Shown one piece after another: positions 25,559 to 34,144 of a DNA stretch of 64,000 bases. The translations under genes were made by a program, and so were the position numbers. The DNA is from JANYCO01 sp031416415 (GTDB lineage Bacteria > Bacteroidota > Bacteroidia > Cytophagales > Cytophagaceae), in NCBI GenBank assembly GCA_031416415.1, contig JANOTP010000270.1:1-64000 (forward strand). The letters run 5' to 3'. The notes below the pieces were generated by a model, which worked only from the letters and a program-made list of their open reading frames with translations, was not told where the DNA came from and did no database searches. Numbering within the stretch: position 1 is the stretch's first letter; each line of letters starts with the position of its first letter.

Positions 25559-26809
25559 ATGAACAAGGACATAGCTGCAAGTGATCTCGTATTGAACGCC
25601 GATACATTAATTAAAATTATCGACAAGCTACCTCATATTGTTTATCTTAAGGATTCTCAACACCGATTTCTTTTAGCGAACAAGGCATGTCTTACGATGT
25701 TAAATGCAACTGGAGAAGATGTGATCGGTAAGACAGACCATAATTTCTATGCTACTTCCTATGTCAACTATGTACATGAAATGGAAAGTAGTATTGTTAG
25801 AGACGGAGAAAAGAAAATTGTTCCAGAAGAAAGGTTTATAGATCCTTTGGGAAAAGAACAGATAATGAAGACTATTAGACTTCCATTTTATATTCCCGAA
25901 ATGGATGAAATAGGAGTGTTGGGAATTGCCGTAAATATGGCAAAGGAAAAAGAAATGGAAGACTCTATTCGTTTTCAGAACGAAATTTTACAACAACAAA
26001 AAGAAGAGATTGATGAAAAAAGAATTATTGCTGAAGATCTATATAATAAAGTAAGAAGTGGATTGCGCGTTTCAAAATTTATTCAGGATGCCATACTACC
26101 AAACGATGCTTCTGTAAAAAGACTCTTGCCAGATTCTTTTGTCCTATATAAACCAAAAGAAGTAACCAATGGAGATTTTTATTGGGTACAAGCAAAAGAT
26201 GGATTAATTTATATGGCCACTATTGATTGTACTGAATTTGATGCTGGTGGAACATTTATCGCAATGCTTTGTTACGACTTATTGTCGGAGATTTTGAAGG
26301 GAAAATATAAACCTTCGCCAGCAGATATTCTATATGAATTAAATGAGGGGTTGAAAAATAATCTAGAACAATGTATTGATTTAGCTCAAATGTCTGAACG
26401 CGTTTATGTAAATATATGTGCGGTAGACAAGGATAAATTTTATATTGAACATTGTGGAAGTGGTGCACCAATACTATTGGTAAATAAATATAGCAATCTC
26501 GTGTTGGAACCTAAAAATGATATAACTGGATTACCATTCAACGATGCAGTGCATACTTTTGTGGACAACAGAATTAGAATAAAAAAAGGTGATGTATTTT
26601 ATTTAATGACAGATGGTATTGCCATACAAAAAACTAGAATTAGGAATCAAAAAGAAACGTTCGGTTATGATAGATTGAAAGATCTAATGTTGGAAATAAG
26701 TGATTTTACAATGGATAAACAGCTTGAACTTCTAAACGAACTAATTACTGATTTTAGAGGCGAAGAAGAACAAACAGATGATATTATTCTTATTGGGGTT
26801 AGGATTTGA
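25559..26809 (+). CDS. PAS domain - SpoIIE (PP2C-type) serine phosphatase
   Basis: A 416-residue soluble signalling protein. Residues about 15-130 form a PAS sensor domain (IIDKLPHIVYLKDSQHRFLLANKA, GKTDHNFYATSYV). A coiled coil about 135-175 (FQNEILQQQKEEIDEKRIIAE) links it to a SpoIIE/PP2C phosphatase domain (about 190-416), with the metal-binding Asp motifs NGDFYW, a central ATIDCTEFDAGG and the C-terminal MTDGI ... EQTDDIILIGV. Such proteins usually dephosphorylate an anti-sigma antagonist in a partner switch, but no sigma, anti-sigma or antagonist gene is adjacent. It ends at a bidirectional terminator. Confidence 0.9.
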   Translation: MNKDIAASDLVLNADTLIKIIDKLPHIVYLKDSQHRFLLANKACLTMLNATGEDVIGKTDHNFYATSYVNYVHEMESSIVRDGEKKIVPEERFIDPLGKEQIMKTIRLPFYIPEMDEIGVLGIAVNMAKEKEMEDSIRFQNEILQQQKEEIDEKRIIAEDLYNKVRSGLRVSKFIQDAILPNDASVKRLLPDSFVLYKPKEVTNGDFYWVQAKDGLIYMATIDCTEFDAGGTFIAMLCYDLLSEILKGKYKPSPADILYELNEGLKNNLEQCIDLAQMSERVYVNICAVDKDKFYIEHCGSGAPILLVNKYSNLVLEPKNDITGLPFNDAVHTFVDNRIRIKKGDVFYLMTDGIAIQKTRIRNQKETFGYDRLKDLMLEISDFTMDKQLELLNELITDFRGEEEQTDDIILIGVRI

Positions 26810-26828
26810 GAAGTTGGAAGTTTTATTG

Positions 26829-26857
26829 TCGCCCGGCTAAAACCGGGCGATTTTTTT
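26829..26857. terminator. Bidirectional terminator between convergent genes
   Basis: TCGCCCGG / CCGGGCGA arms with a six-base loop and a T7 run on the plus strand. It is GC-rich against an AT-rich background and lies between the SpoIIE gene and the lamin-tail gene. Confidence 0.85.
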
Positions 26858-29429
26858 ATTTGCTCCATCCAACCACTACAGTTTCTTTATACCTTTTTAG
26901 TTCGCCTTTCAAATTGAAAAGTTCAAAATAAACAATATATAACCCACTACGTACTTTTTCATTTTCGGTATTGTTCCCTTCCCATTTATAAAAACCCTCT
27001 GAGCCTAATAATTCATTGTGTGCTAATTGAATAATTTCTCTTCCAGAAAAATCAAAAATTTTAATGTTTACAGTGTTTCCAGCAGTATTGAAGCTATAAT
27101 TAATCATAGCAAAATCTTTATCTCCATTATTATCGGGAGTGAAGACTGGAGGTTCCACCCATACTTCTTGTGCTCCTTTGTTTTCTTGGTGGTGCGAATT
27201 TCGGTAACCTGGAGTGCCATACCCTGATTGGGAAGAAGCGGATTGCCAATTTTGAGAAGTATTGGTTTCTGAAGTAAAAGAAATTCTTTCTAAAGAAATA
27301 CCTTCTTTATCGTCTATAAGTTTATAATGCATCGCTTCTGTATAGTCAAAGCGATCAAACTCCTTGTTATTACTGTCTAGCAGAATTACTGTACCTTGAT
27401 CGTCGTTATAAGAAGGAAGATTAGTTAGAGTAATTATGTTTTTTGAATCTCCGAAAGGATAATGATTTAAAAGAATACTTTTATTTTCTGTGAAAGCAAC
27501 ATAATCATTAGGCTTTAGGATAAAGGGGTCTACAGAAATTATTTTTTTATCCGATATTTTACCTTCTTCCATCGTTGTAAATTGCCAATTTTTTAGATTA
27601 ATATATTTTTCGGAGTTGTTGTAGATTTCTACGAAATCGTATCCTCCAGATTTTGGATTAAACAGAATTTCATTAACAATAATATCACCTAGACTAGCTT
27701 TCTGTGGCAGTACCAGTAGGACTTCAGTTTGATCTATTAGATTTCCATTACAATCTTTTATTCCAGAAATGGTAAGTGTATAAATTTCTTCTACAAGAAA
27801 TTTTTGTGATGTTTCTATTATTATTATTTTAGGATTATTTATTATAGAATATATCTTTTGTACTTGTCTATTAGAAATAATGAATTGCTGAGTTGTCAAA
27901 AAATTGACAGTTGGTTTTTCATCAAAAGTCAACTGTATGTGTATGCTATCAATAATAGAAGCACTAGATAAAATAGGAGCAGAAAGATCAGGATGAGAAG
28001 CAGCTACCGAATTTATCTTTGAGGGTGTGCCACCAGATTGGGCTATAGAAGCTGTCCAGTTTTGCTCGTCTCCACAGGGATTATTTACATCAATTATTTC
28101 TAACGCCCATCCCCCTTGTTTTTTATCGTTGTCGTTGTACCACATATCTGAGTAGTTTACATCATGCATGAGTACACCGTTTTGATTCACTAATGTAAGA
28201 TTATCACTTGAATTATTGAGTGAAGGAAATACTGCTAAGCCAAGAATAGGCTGCCAACCGGAAAATTGCAAAACATTGTTACTGTGACATACCAATAAAT
28301 ATTCGTATGGAGCAAGCTTGTAGGATGGGAAAATACTATTACTAGTACCATCTGAGAAAATAAAATCGCGAAGATTTATAGAGTCATTTTTTCTATTATA
28401 TAATTCTATGTATTCATATTCTGGTAAACCATTTTGAGGAGATGGATCAGCAAAAATTTCAGTAATAATTATGTCGCCGTATATAGTTTGAATTCTATAG
28501 TTAAATGTTGAAGTAGTTAGAAAACCAATAAGAGTTAAATTTGTATCATAAATATTTTGCACGTTTATATTATAAGTAGTATAGGTATTTAAATTATTGG
28601 CTAACTGTAGATGTACAAGTTTTTTATTTTGTAGATCTACCGAAGCGCTTAAAACGGAAATACTTGTAGTGGGGAAAGAATAATTTGAGATAGTAGAAGC
28701 TGAATTTTGATCGACTTCTATACTAAACCAAAGATCTAAAGAGGTAGCAGAGAGAGCTTGTGCAGAAAGTAATGAGAGCGGAGCTGGCTTAATAGAAAAG
28801 TCATCAAAGTGAAATTTAGTTCGCCTTGTAGAGCTATGAGCAAAATATACACCTGCATACTTTGATGTTGAAAAGGTACTATCTTTTACCTCACCTTCTT
28901 TAACGAAATTTGTACCTGTTGCTGTGGAGTCAGAAAATAAATACCAATTTCCGTTTGTATCGCAAAGCATCTTTATAAAAAAAGTATTAGCAGATAATTT
29001 TGATGCTCTTCCTGATTTTCCAGAAATTAATTTTATATGTGTGCTACTGTCTTGTTTATAAAAATCTATGGAGTTGCTTGTACCATCAAATTTTATATAA
29101 TATCCTTTGGGATTATTTTCTAAATCTTCTCGATCGCTTGTAAGATATATTTTAGCCCAATTGGCAGTGGTAATATCGAAATCAAGATTGATATAAAAAT
29201 TCCATTCTGTATCCAAAACGCTTGTATTTTGAGTGGAAAGATGCAATTGAGCACTTGCGTTTGGGCCATTGCTTTGGAGTTGATAGAGTGGATTTACAGT
29301 AAAAAACGAAGTATCTCCCTTCCATAGTGGATTGTTTGTGAAGTTACTATCAGAGAATGATTCATTTATCTGGCTCCAAAGAGAAAAATGGCTCATCAAA
29401 AAAATGAGTAATAAATAAGATCGTAGCAT
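26856..29429 (-). CDS. Large secreted lamin-tail-domain protein
   Basis: An 857-residue exported protein: signal peptide (about 1-19, SLWSQ), a concanavalin-like N-terminal region, then two lamin-tail (LTD) domains. The first, around 310-410, reads GDIIITEIFADPSP ... EYEYIELYN; the second, around 580-680, reads GDIIVNEILFNPKSGGYDFVEIYN. They are separated by an Ig-like segment. The C-terminus (VFTPDNNGDKDF ... VRSGLYIVYFEL) resembles a T9SS sorting module with a FlgD-like strand pattern, so the protein is probably sent out by the SprA system; I am less sure which sorting type. Bacterial LTD proteins are often extracellular, sometimes linked to nucleases; no nuclease motif is seen here. Confidence 0.82.
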   Translation of the reverse strand: MLRSYLLLIFLMSHFSLWSQINESFSDSNFTNNPLWKGDTSFFTVNPLYQLQSNGPNASAQLHLSTQNTSVLDTEWNFYINLDFDITTANWAKIYLTSDREDLENNPKGYYIKFDGTSNSIDFYKQDSSTHIKLISGKSGRASKLSANTFFIKMLCDTNGNWYLFSDSTATGTNFVKEGEVKDSTFSTSKYAGVYFAHSSTRRTKFHFDDFSIKPAPLSLLSAQALSATSLDLWFSIEVDQNSASTISNYSFPTTSISVLSASVDLQNKKLVHLQLANNLNTYTTYNINVQNIYDTNLTLIGFLTTSTFNYRIQTIYGDIIITEIFADPSPQNGLPEYEYIELYNRKNDSINLRDFIFSDGTSNSIFPSYKLAPYEYLLVCHSNNVLQFSGWQPILGLAVFPSLNNSSDNLTLVNQNGVLMHDVNYSDMWYNDNDKKQGGWALEIIDVNNPCGDEQNWTASIAQSGGTPSKINSVAASHPDLSAPILSSASIIDSIHIQLTFDEKPTVNFLTTQQFIISNRQVQKIYSIINNPKIIIIETSQKFLVEEIYTLTISGIKDCNGNLIDQTEVLLVLPQKASLGDIIVNEILFNPKSGGYDFVEIYNNSEKYINLKNWQFTTMEEGKISDKKIISVDPFILKPNDYVAFTENKSILLNHYPFGDSKNIITLTNLPSYNDDQGTVILLDSNNKEFDRFDYTEAMHYKLIDDKEGISLERISFTSETNTSQNWQSASSQSGYGTPGYRNSHHQENKGAQEVWVEPPVFTPDNNGDKDFAMINYSFNTAGNTVNIKIFDFSGREIIQLAHNELLGSEGFYKWEGNNTENEKVRSGLYIVYFELFNLKGELKRYKETVVVGWSK

Positions 29430-29454
29430 ATCAAATATTTAGAATTAATTCCGT

Positions 29455-29461
29455 TACTTTG
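29455..29461 (+). promoter_or_regulatory. Minus-7-like element for asd
   Basis: TACTTTG (TAnTTTG variant) about 97 bases before the asd start, followed by GCACCGCTTTTTGCGGGT, a small CCGC/GCGG hairpin at the expected transcript start. No clear minus-33 TTG is seen. Confidence 0.4.
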
Positions 29462-29557
29462 CACCGCTTTTTGCGGGTAATGGGTTAAAAATCAAAAATT
29501 AAAAAACCTATTTCATTTCAAAGGTAAGTTAAAATAAATAATTAAACGAAAAATAAA

Positions 29558-30550
29558 ATGAAAATTGCAGTAGTTGGTGCTACCGGCTTAGTAGGCGGCG
29601 AGATCCTTAAAGTATTAGAGGAAAGAAATTTTCCTATCACAGAATTAATCCCAGTGGCTTCTGAAAAGTCTGTTGGAATGGAAGTGAAATTTAAGGGTAA
29701 GTCATTCAAGGTTGTAAGTATTGATACTGCTATTAGTATGAAACCTGCTATCGCAATTTTCTCAGCAGGTGGAGGAACGTCTTTAGAACAAGCTCCTAAA
29801 TTTGCAGCAGCAGGCATCACTGTAGTAGATAATTCTTCTGCATGGAGAATGGATCCTACAAAAAAGCTAGTGGTACCGGAGATCAATGCTTCTGAATTGA
29901 CAAAAGACGATAAAATTATTGCTAATCCTAATTGCTCTACTATTCAAATGGTTTTAGTAATGAACCCATTACATAAAAAATATAAAATAAAAAGAGTAGT
30001 TGTTTCCACCTATCAATCGGTAACAGGAACAGGTAAAAAAGCTGTTGACCAACTGATGGACGAAAGAAAAGGCGTTGACAATGGATTGAAAGCATATCCC
30101 TATAAAATTGATCTTAATCTTATTCCTCATATTGATGTATTTCTTGAAAACGGATATACCAAAGAGGAAATGAAAATGGTAAAAGAAACAACCAAGATAC
30201 TAGGAGATGACTCTATTAAGGTGACTGCTACTACGGTTCGTGTACCAGTTATTGGCGGACATTCCGAGTCCCTGAACATTGAGTTTGAAAATGAATTTGA
30301 TTTGAACGAAGTTCGTGAGATTTTATCTAAAACGGAAGGTGTGATCCTTAAAGACGATGTGAAAAATCTTCAATATCCTATGCCTATCGATGCACATGGA
30401 CGTGATGAAGTATTTGTAGGTAGAATTAGGAGAGATGAATCACAACCTAAAACATTAAATATGTGGGTGGTTGCAGATAATTTGAGAAAAGGTGCCGCTA
30501 CCAATGCAGTGCAGATCGCGCAATATCTGGTTGACAAAAAGTTGGTATAA
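29558..30550 (+). CDS. asd: Aspartate-semialdehyde dehydrogenase
   Basis: Converts L-aspartyl-4-phosphate to aspartate semialdehyde with NADPH, the branch point to lysine/diaminopimelate, threonine and methionine. The 330-residue protein shows the NADP-binding start MKIAVVGATGLVGGEIL, the catalytic Cys126 in NPNCSTIQMV, and the substrate-binding RVPVIGGHSESLNIE block. Length and motifs are those of the common bacterial Asd. The lysine-pathway gene dapF lies in the same window but 18 kb away, so not in the same operon. A hairpin follows 40 bases after the stop. Confidence 0.96.
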   Translation: MKIAVVGATGLVGGEILKVLEERNFPITELIPVASEKSVGMEVKFKGKSFKVVSIDTAISMKPAIAIFSAGGGTSLEQAPKFAAAGITVVDNSSAWRMDPTKKLVVPEINASELTKDDKIIANPNCSTIQMVLVMNPLHKKYKIKRVVVSTYQSVTGTGKKAVDQLMDERKGVDNGLKAYPYKIDLNLIPHIDVFLENGYTKEEMKMVKETTKILGDDSIKVTATTVRVPVIGGHSESLNIEFENEFDLNEVREILSKTEGVILKDDVKNLQYPMPIDAHGRDEVFVGRIRRDESQPKTLNMWVVADNLRKGAATNAVQIAQYLVDKKLV

Positions 30551-30589
30551 ATTATACTGACTTTTAGTACGTAAAGAATTATTTCTGAG

Positions 30590-30615
30590 TCCCGAGCTAT
30601 AAATTTAGTTCGGGA
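30590..30615 (+). terminator. Hairpin terminator after asd
   Basis: TCCCGA / TCGGGA arms (extended by weak pairs) around an AT-rich loop, followed by TTTCGTTTTATT. T-tract interrupted, so moderate confidence. Confidence 0.65.
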
Positions 30616-30827
30616 TTTCGTTTTATTCTTTCATCTGTTGGTTTTTAGAATTGAAAAATTGTTTTAACAGATCAAATTCAATTTTTTATTACCTCTTAAA
30701 TTTATTATTTATTTGGTATTCAATTATTTGACAAGTTAAGTAGTTGTGGATAAAATGATATTCCCGTATGCCTTTTTTGTAGTAAATTTGAGAGATACTT
30801 ACCACGTATACTAAACCTTATTTTGTT

Positions 30828-31694
30828 ATGCCTAAAAGTGCTAAAAAAAAGGGGAAAACTGAGAAAGAGAGAAAAGTAGAAAGCAAGTCAAAACCCAAAT
30901 CGGCTGTTAAAATTAAGAAAACCGTCGCAAAAGTAAAAAAAGTAGTTGTTAAAGCTAAGCCAGCTCCCAAAAAAGCGGTAAAGACAACCAGTAAAACTGC
31001 TCCTAAAAAAAGTTCTTCATCACCCAAAGTAGTTGTTAAGACGAAAGTTGTAGTAAAAGGACCAAAAAAGGTAGTTAAAAAAGAGCCTGTAAGTAAAAAA
31101 GCACCAGCTAAAAAGGTTACTCCTAGTGCGTTAAAAAACATTAAAGTGACCGTCCCCAAAACCCTTAAAGCTATGAACCAAAAAGATAAAAAAATCGTAC
31201 CTACTACCAACGGTATAAAGAAAAATACTGGTAACTTTGAGTTGGGTGTTGTGCTTCGTACCGGGAGAAGACCTGAAGCAATTATTAATAAAAAGAAGTT
31301 AGATACTGATATTATGGGTGAAGAAAAATTAAGATATTCAGAAGAAGAGTTAAAAGAATTCGAAGTATTGATATTAGATAAACTCGAGAAAGCAAAAAAA
31401 GAGCTTGTCTACATGAAAGAAATGTTGAGTAAAAAGAATGACCAAGGTACTGACAATACTGGTGGTACAATGAAATTACTTGAAGACGGAGCTGATACAT
31501 TGGAGAAAGAAAATTTTTCACAATTGGCCGTTAGACAACAAAAATTCGTTACACAGCTTGAAAATGCCGTAGCTAGGATTAAAAATGGTAGTTATGGTGT
31601 ATGTATTGATACTGGAAAATTAATTCCTAAGGAACGATTAAAAGCAGTACCACATACGCAACATTCTATCGAAGCTAAATTAAACCGCAGATAA
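30828..31694 (+). CDS. DksA/TraR-like protein with histone H1-like Lys-rich N-terminus
   Basis: A 288-residue two-part protein. Residues 1 to about 135 are an extremely Lys/Ala/Val/Pro-rich tail (repeated KKVVVK, KPAPKKA, PKKSS units) of the histone-H1/AlgP type, able to bind nucleic acid non-specifically. Residues about 165-288 are DksA/TraR-like: a coiled-coil (LILDKLEKAKKELVYMKEML ... ARIKNGSYGVC) and the remnant zinc-finger block IDTGKLIPKERLKAVPHTQHSIEAK. Of the four expected zinc cysteines only the first is kept, so the finger is degenerate, as in many Bacteroidota members. DksA-type proteins bind RNA polymerase to tune transcription. It is followed after two bases by scpB. Confidence 0.88.
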   Translation: MPKSAKKKGKTEKERKVESKSKPKSAVKIKKTVAKVKKVVVKAKPAPKKAVKTTSKTAPKKSSSSPKVVVKTKVVVKGPKKVVKKEPVSKKAPAKKVTPSALKNIKVTVPKTLKAMNQKDKKIVPTTNGIKKNTGNFELGVVLRTGRRPEAIINKKKLDTDIMGEEKLRYSEEELKEFEVLILDKLEKAKKELVYMKEMLSKKNDQGTDNTGGTMKLLEDGADTLEKENFSQLAVRQQKFVTQLENAVARIKNGSYGVCIDTGKLIPKERLKAVPHTQHSIEAKLNRR

Positions 31695-31696
31695 TA

Positions 31697-32374
31697 ATGG
31701 ATTTTCTACAAAACCATATTGAAGCATTGATCTTTTGCTCCCAAGAGCCTGTAAGACCCGAAGAAATTAGACAATGTCTATCAGAAATGTTTGAAGCCGA
31801 TGTACCTGAACTCGATATACAGGCTGCTCTCGATGCATTAATTGTTAAATATGAAGCTGAAACTTCACCTTTTCAAGTTTATAAAGTTGGTGGAGGATAT
31901 CAGTTCCTAACTAAGCCTGCTTATCAGTCAAGTTTAAGTATTTTCTTAAAACAAAAATCTAAGAAAAGACTGTCTACTTCAGCATTGGAAACCATTGCAA
32001 TAATAGCCTATAAACAACCTATCACAAAAACGCAGATTGAACAAATCAGAGGTGTTAACTGTGATTATGCAATTCAAAAACTTCTTGAAAAAGAATTGGT
32101 TGAAATTAAAGGTAAATCAGATGGCGTAGGAAGACCTGTATTGTATGGCACTAGCGATAAATTCATGGAATACTTTGGGATCAACAATCTTAGAGATCTT
32201 CCTAATCCTAAAGATTTTTCAAAAGAAGAAAATACGATTGGCGAAGAAAATGATATGGCTTTTGTAGCCAGCACTATGATAGAAGAAGAAGCGGCATCAG
32301 AAGAGTCTTCTACTACATCAACTAATACTACAATTGTGGACACTCAGGAGGAAACGCCTGAAACAGAACAATAA
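31697..32374 (+). CDS. scpB: Chromosome segregation protein ScpB
   Basis: ScpB dimers join ScpA and the SMC ATPase to form the bacterial condensin. The 225-residue protein has two winged-helix domains: residues 1-80 (IEALIFCSQEPVRPEEIRQCL ... VYKVGGGYQFLTK) and 90-165 (LSTSALETIAIIAYKQPITK ... GRPVLYGTS), the second carrying the family signature. The last 50 residues are acidic and Ser/Thr-rich. It follows the DksA-like gene by two bases, so they are co-transcribed; scpA and smc are not in the window. Confidence 0.94.
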   Translation: MDFLQNHIEALIFCSQEPVRPEEIRQCLSEMFEADVPELDIQAALDALIVKYEAETSPFQVYKVGGGYQFLTKPAYQSSLSIFLKQKSKKRLSTSALETIAIIAYKQPITKTQIEQIRGVNCDYAIQKLLEKELVEIKGKSDGVGRPVLYGTSDKFMEYFGINNLRDLPNPKDFSKEENTIGEENDMAFVASTMIEEEAASEESSTTSTNTTIVDTQEETPETEQ

Positions 32375-32381
32375 AAATAAT

Positions 32382-32420
32382 AACTAAAAAAGACGAAGAC
32401 GAGAGTCAACTTTTTTAGTT
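32382..32420 (+). terminator. AT-rich hairpin between scpB and the pseudouridine synthase
   Basis: AACTAAAAAAG and CTTTTTTAGTT are perfect 11-bp arms with a 17-base loop. The U-rich right arm could serve as a weak terminator or as an attenuator ahead of the next gene. Confidence 0.5.
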
Positions 32421-32448
32421 AGATAAAGAAAAACGATTCGTCAGTAGA

Positions 32449-33873
32449 TTGACGGAATACGGATTGTTGAGAGAACAAACCGTGCTATATGATCCGTCTG
32501 GAGTATGGCACTTAAATTTAAGAGAAGTGGAAAATAAGAAACGGGACAAAAAGCATCCCCTAGCCGACAAGGTTGATAAAGCTTTCAAAGGAAAAAAAAG
32601 TACAGAAACAGGGAAAAAGAAAACTGAAACAGGAAAAAAATACCCATCTGATGACAAACCTGGATATTCTTCTAGAGGAAAAGACAAGCCAACCACTCCA
32701 GGCAGTAATAGATACGCAGGCGCTGGAAAGAAATATAAGAGTTCTGAAAAAACTGGGCCAGGAAGTTTTAAATCAAAACCAGGTACTCGCACAGGATCAG
32801 GACCTACTAAAGGCCGTAAACCAGCTGATGCAGATAACAACTTTAGAAAAGTTGATGGTGATAGCAAAAGAACTAGCTCTAGAGATAGAAAACCAGCCTT
32901 TGGAACAAAGCCGAGTCCAAGCACTGGAAAAACTTTTGACGATCGCAAAAGACCTGACAGTAGAAAAGATAAGCCAGAACGAAGAGATAGAGAAGCTCCA
33001 AAAAAACATAAGGAAGAGGGAACCGAAAAAAGACCTTTCCGAAAAAATACTGAAGATGCCAAAGGTAAAAACTTTGCAAAGAATAAAACTCCCGAAAGAT
33101 ATAAAAGACGAACAACAGCTTCTTCTTCTGTTTTAAAAAAGACTCCTTCCGAAAGTGTCGATGGATCGATACGCCTTAATCGCTACATTTCAAATGCTGG
33201 TATCTGTTCAAGACGCGATGCGGACGATTTGATTACTCAAGGTCTTGTAGAGGTCAACGGTACAGTTATAACTGAGATGGGCTATAAAGTACTTCCCGGA
33301 GATGTTGTAAAATACGACGGTGGACTTTTGAAAAGAGAGCAACTTGTTTATTTGTTGCTTAACAAACCAAAAGATTTTATCACCACAATGGACGATCCTC
33401 AAGAGCGTAAAACTGTGATGCAATTAGTTGCTAATGCCTGCACCGAACGTGTTTATCCCGTTGGTAGATTGGATAGAAACACAACAGGTTTACTGATCCT
33501 CACTAACGATGGAGAGCTTGCAGAAAAATTAACACACCCTTCAAATAAAATAAGTAAGGTTTATCAAGTTGAACTCGATCGTGTATTGGATCGTGAAGAT
33601 TTTAATACTATTGAAGAAGGTGGAATAATATTAGAAGATGGTCCTGTAAAAGTGGATGCTATTGCGTACGGAGAAGCTACTAAAAAAGTGCTTGGAATAG
33701 AAATTCATGAAGGTAGAAATAGAATTGTAAGAAGAATATTCGAACATCTTGGCTACAACGTAGAACGTCTAGACCGCACCATGTACGCAGGTCTTACCAA
33801 AAAAGATTTGCCAAGAGGAAATTGGAGATTCCTTACAGAAAAAGAAGTTATACGATTGAAATTTTCTAAATAA
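32449..33873 (+). CDS. RsuA/RluB-family pseudouridine synthase with long basic N-terminal extension
   Basis: A pseudouridine synthase acting on rRNA (RluB/RluE/RluF/RsuA group). Residues about 245-300 are the S4 RNA-binding domain (IRLNRYISNAGICSRRDAD). The catalytic domain follows with the invariant Asp in VGRLDRNTTGLLILTNDG, the VYQVELDR strand and GRNRIVRRIFEHLGY. Residues about 25-235 are a Lys/Arg/Ser/Pro/Gly-rich low-complexity extension, probably a disordered RNA-binding arm and much longer than in Proteobacteria. The reported start is TTG at 32449; no ATG lies in frame before the S4 domain, so either TTG is used or the extension starts at another non-ATG codon. Target nucleotide is unknown. 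Confidence 0.88.
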   Translation: MTEYGLLREQTVLYDPSGVWHLNLREVENKKRDKKHPLADKVDKAFKGKKSTETGKKKTETGKKYPSDDKPGYSSRGKDKPTTPGSNRYAGAGKKYKSSEKTGPGSFKSKPGTRTGSGPTKGRKPADADNNFRKVDGDSKRTSSRDRKPAFGTKPSPSTGKTFDDRKRPDSRKDKPERRDREAPKKHKEEGTEKRPFRKNTEDAKGKNFAKNKTPERYKRRTTASSSVLKKTPSESVDGSIRLNRYISNAGICSRRDADDLITQGLVEVNGTVITEMGYKVLPGDVVKYDGGLLKREQLVYLLLNKPKDFITTMDDPQERKTVMQLVANACTERVYPVGRLDRNTTGLLILTNDGELAEKLTHPSNKISKVYQVELDRVLDREDFNTIEEGGIILEDGPVKVDAIAYGEATKKVLGIEIHEGRNRIVRRIFEHLGYNVERLDRTMYAGLTKKDLPRGNWRFLTEKEVIRLKFSK

Positions 33874-33904
33874 CATTTTATTGTTATTCATAAATTCCTA
33901 TCTC

Positions 33905-33938
33905 AGTGTCTGGTCCCTCGACCAGACACTTTTTTTTT
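33905..33938 (+). terminator. Rho-independent terminator after the pseudouridine synthase
   Basis: AGTGTCTGGT / ACCAGACACT arms with a six-base loop and T9 run, 32 bases after the stop. It marks the left border of the accessory island. Confidence 0.9.
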
Positions 33939-33965
33939 AAAAGAAAAGGTTAATTTTTCGCCCTT

Positions 33966-34079
33966 GCAGGAGCTTTTCTCCATAGCCGTCAAACTAAGAC
34001 TCTAAACTTATTTTAGGACGACACAGCTGTCCCCCTTGTGCGGCTGGCTGTGCGTAAGCGGAGGGGGTCAGGGGGAGGT
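33966..34079 (+). repeat. Left arm of an inverted repeat framing the DUF559 unit
   Basis: Inverse of 35956-36050. The inner block 34027-34080 pairs with 35956-36008 at about 50 of 53 positions and includes GCGGCTGGCTGTGCGTAAGC and the G-rich GGAGGGGGT...GGGGGAGGT. The outer block 33966-33995 pairs with 36023-36050 (ATAGCCGTCAA / TTGACGGCTAT). Between the blocks the left arm carries an extra insertion-sequence end (34000-34025) that the right arm lacks. The IS3 element sits exactly at the inner border of this arm. Confidence 0.75.
33978..34025 (-). repeat. Solo inverted insertion-sequence end with dispersed-repeat stub
   Basis: On the minus strand this reads TGTGTCGTCCTAAAATAAGT, TTAGAG, six bases, then TTTGACGGCTATGGAG. 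It is a near copy of 8261-8307 in the same order and spacing. The terminal part differs from the active IS left end at only two of 26 positions. No second end or transposase belongs to it. Confidence 0.7.
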
Positions 34080-34144
34080 TGTCTCGTCCTAAAATAAGTT
34101 TACAGATTTATTAATTAGTCCTATTATAAATTTACAATTTTATC

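Noticed and set aside
32573..33136. Alternative frames inside the basic arm of the pseudouridine synthase
   Set aside because: Lys-rich DNA with few stops opens all frames; only the frame running into the S4 and catalytic domains makes sense.
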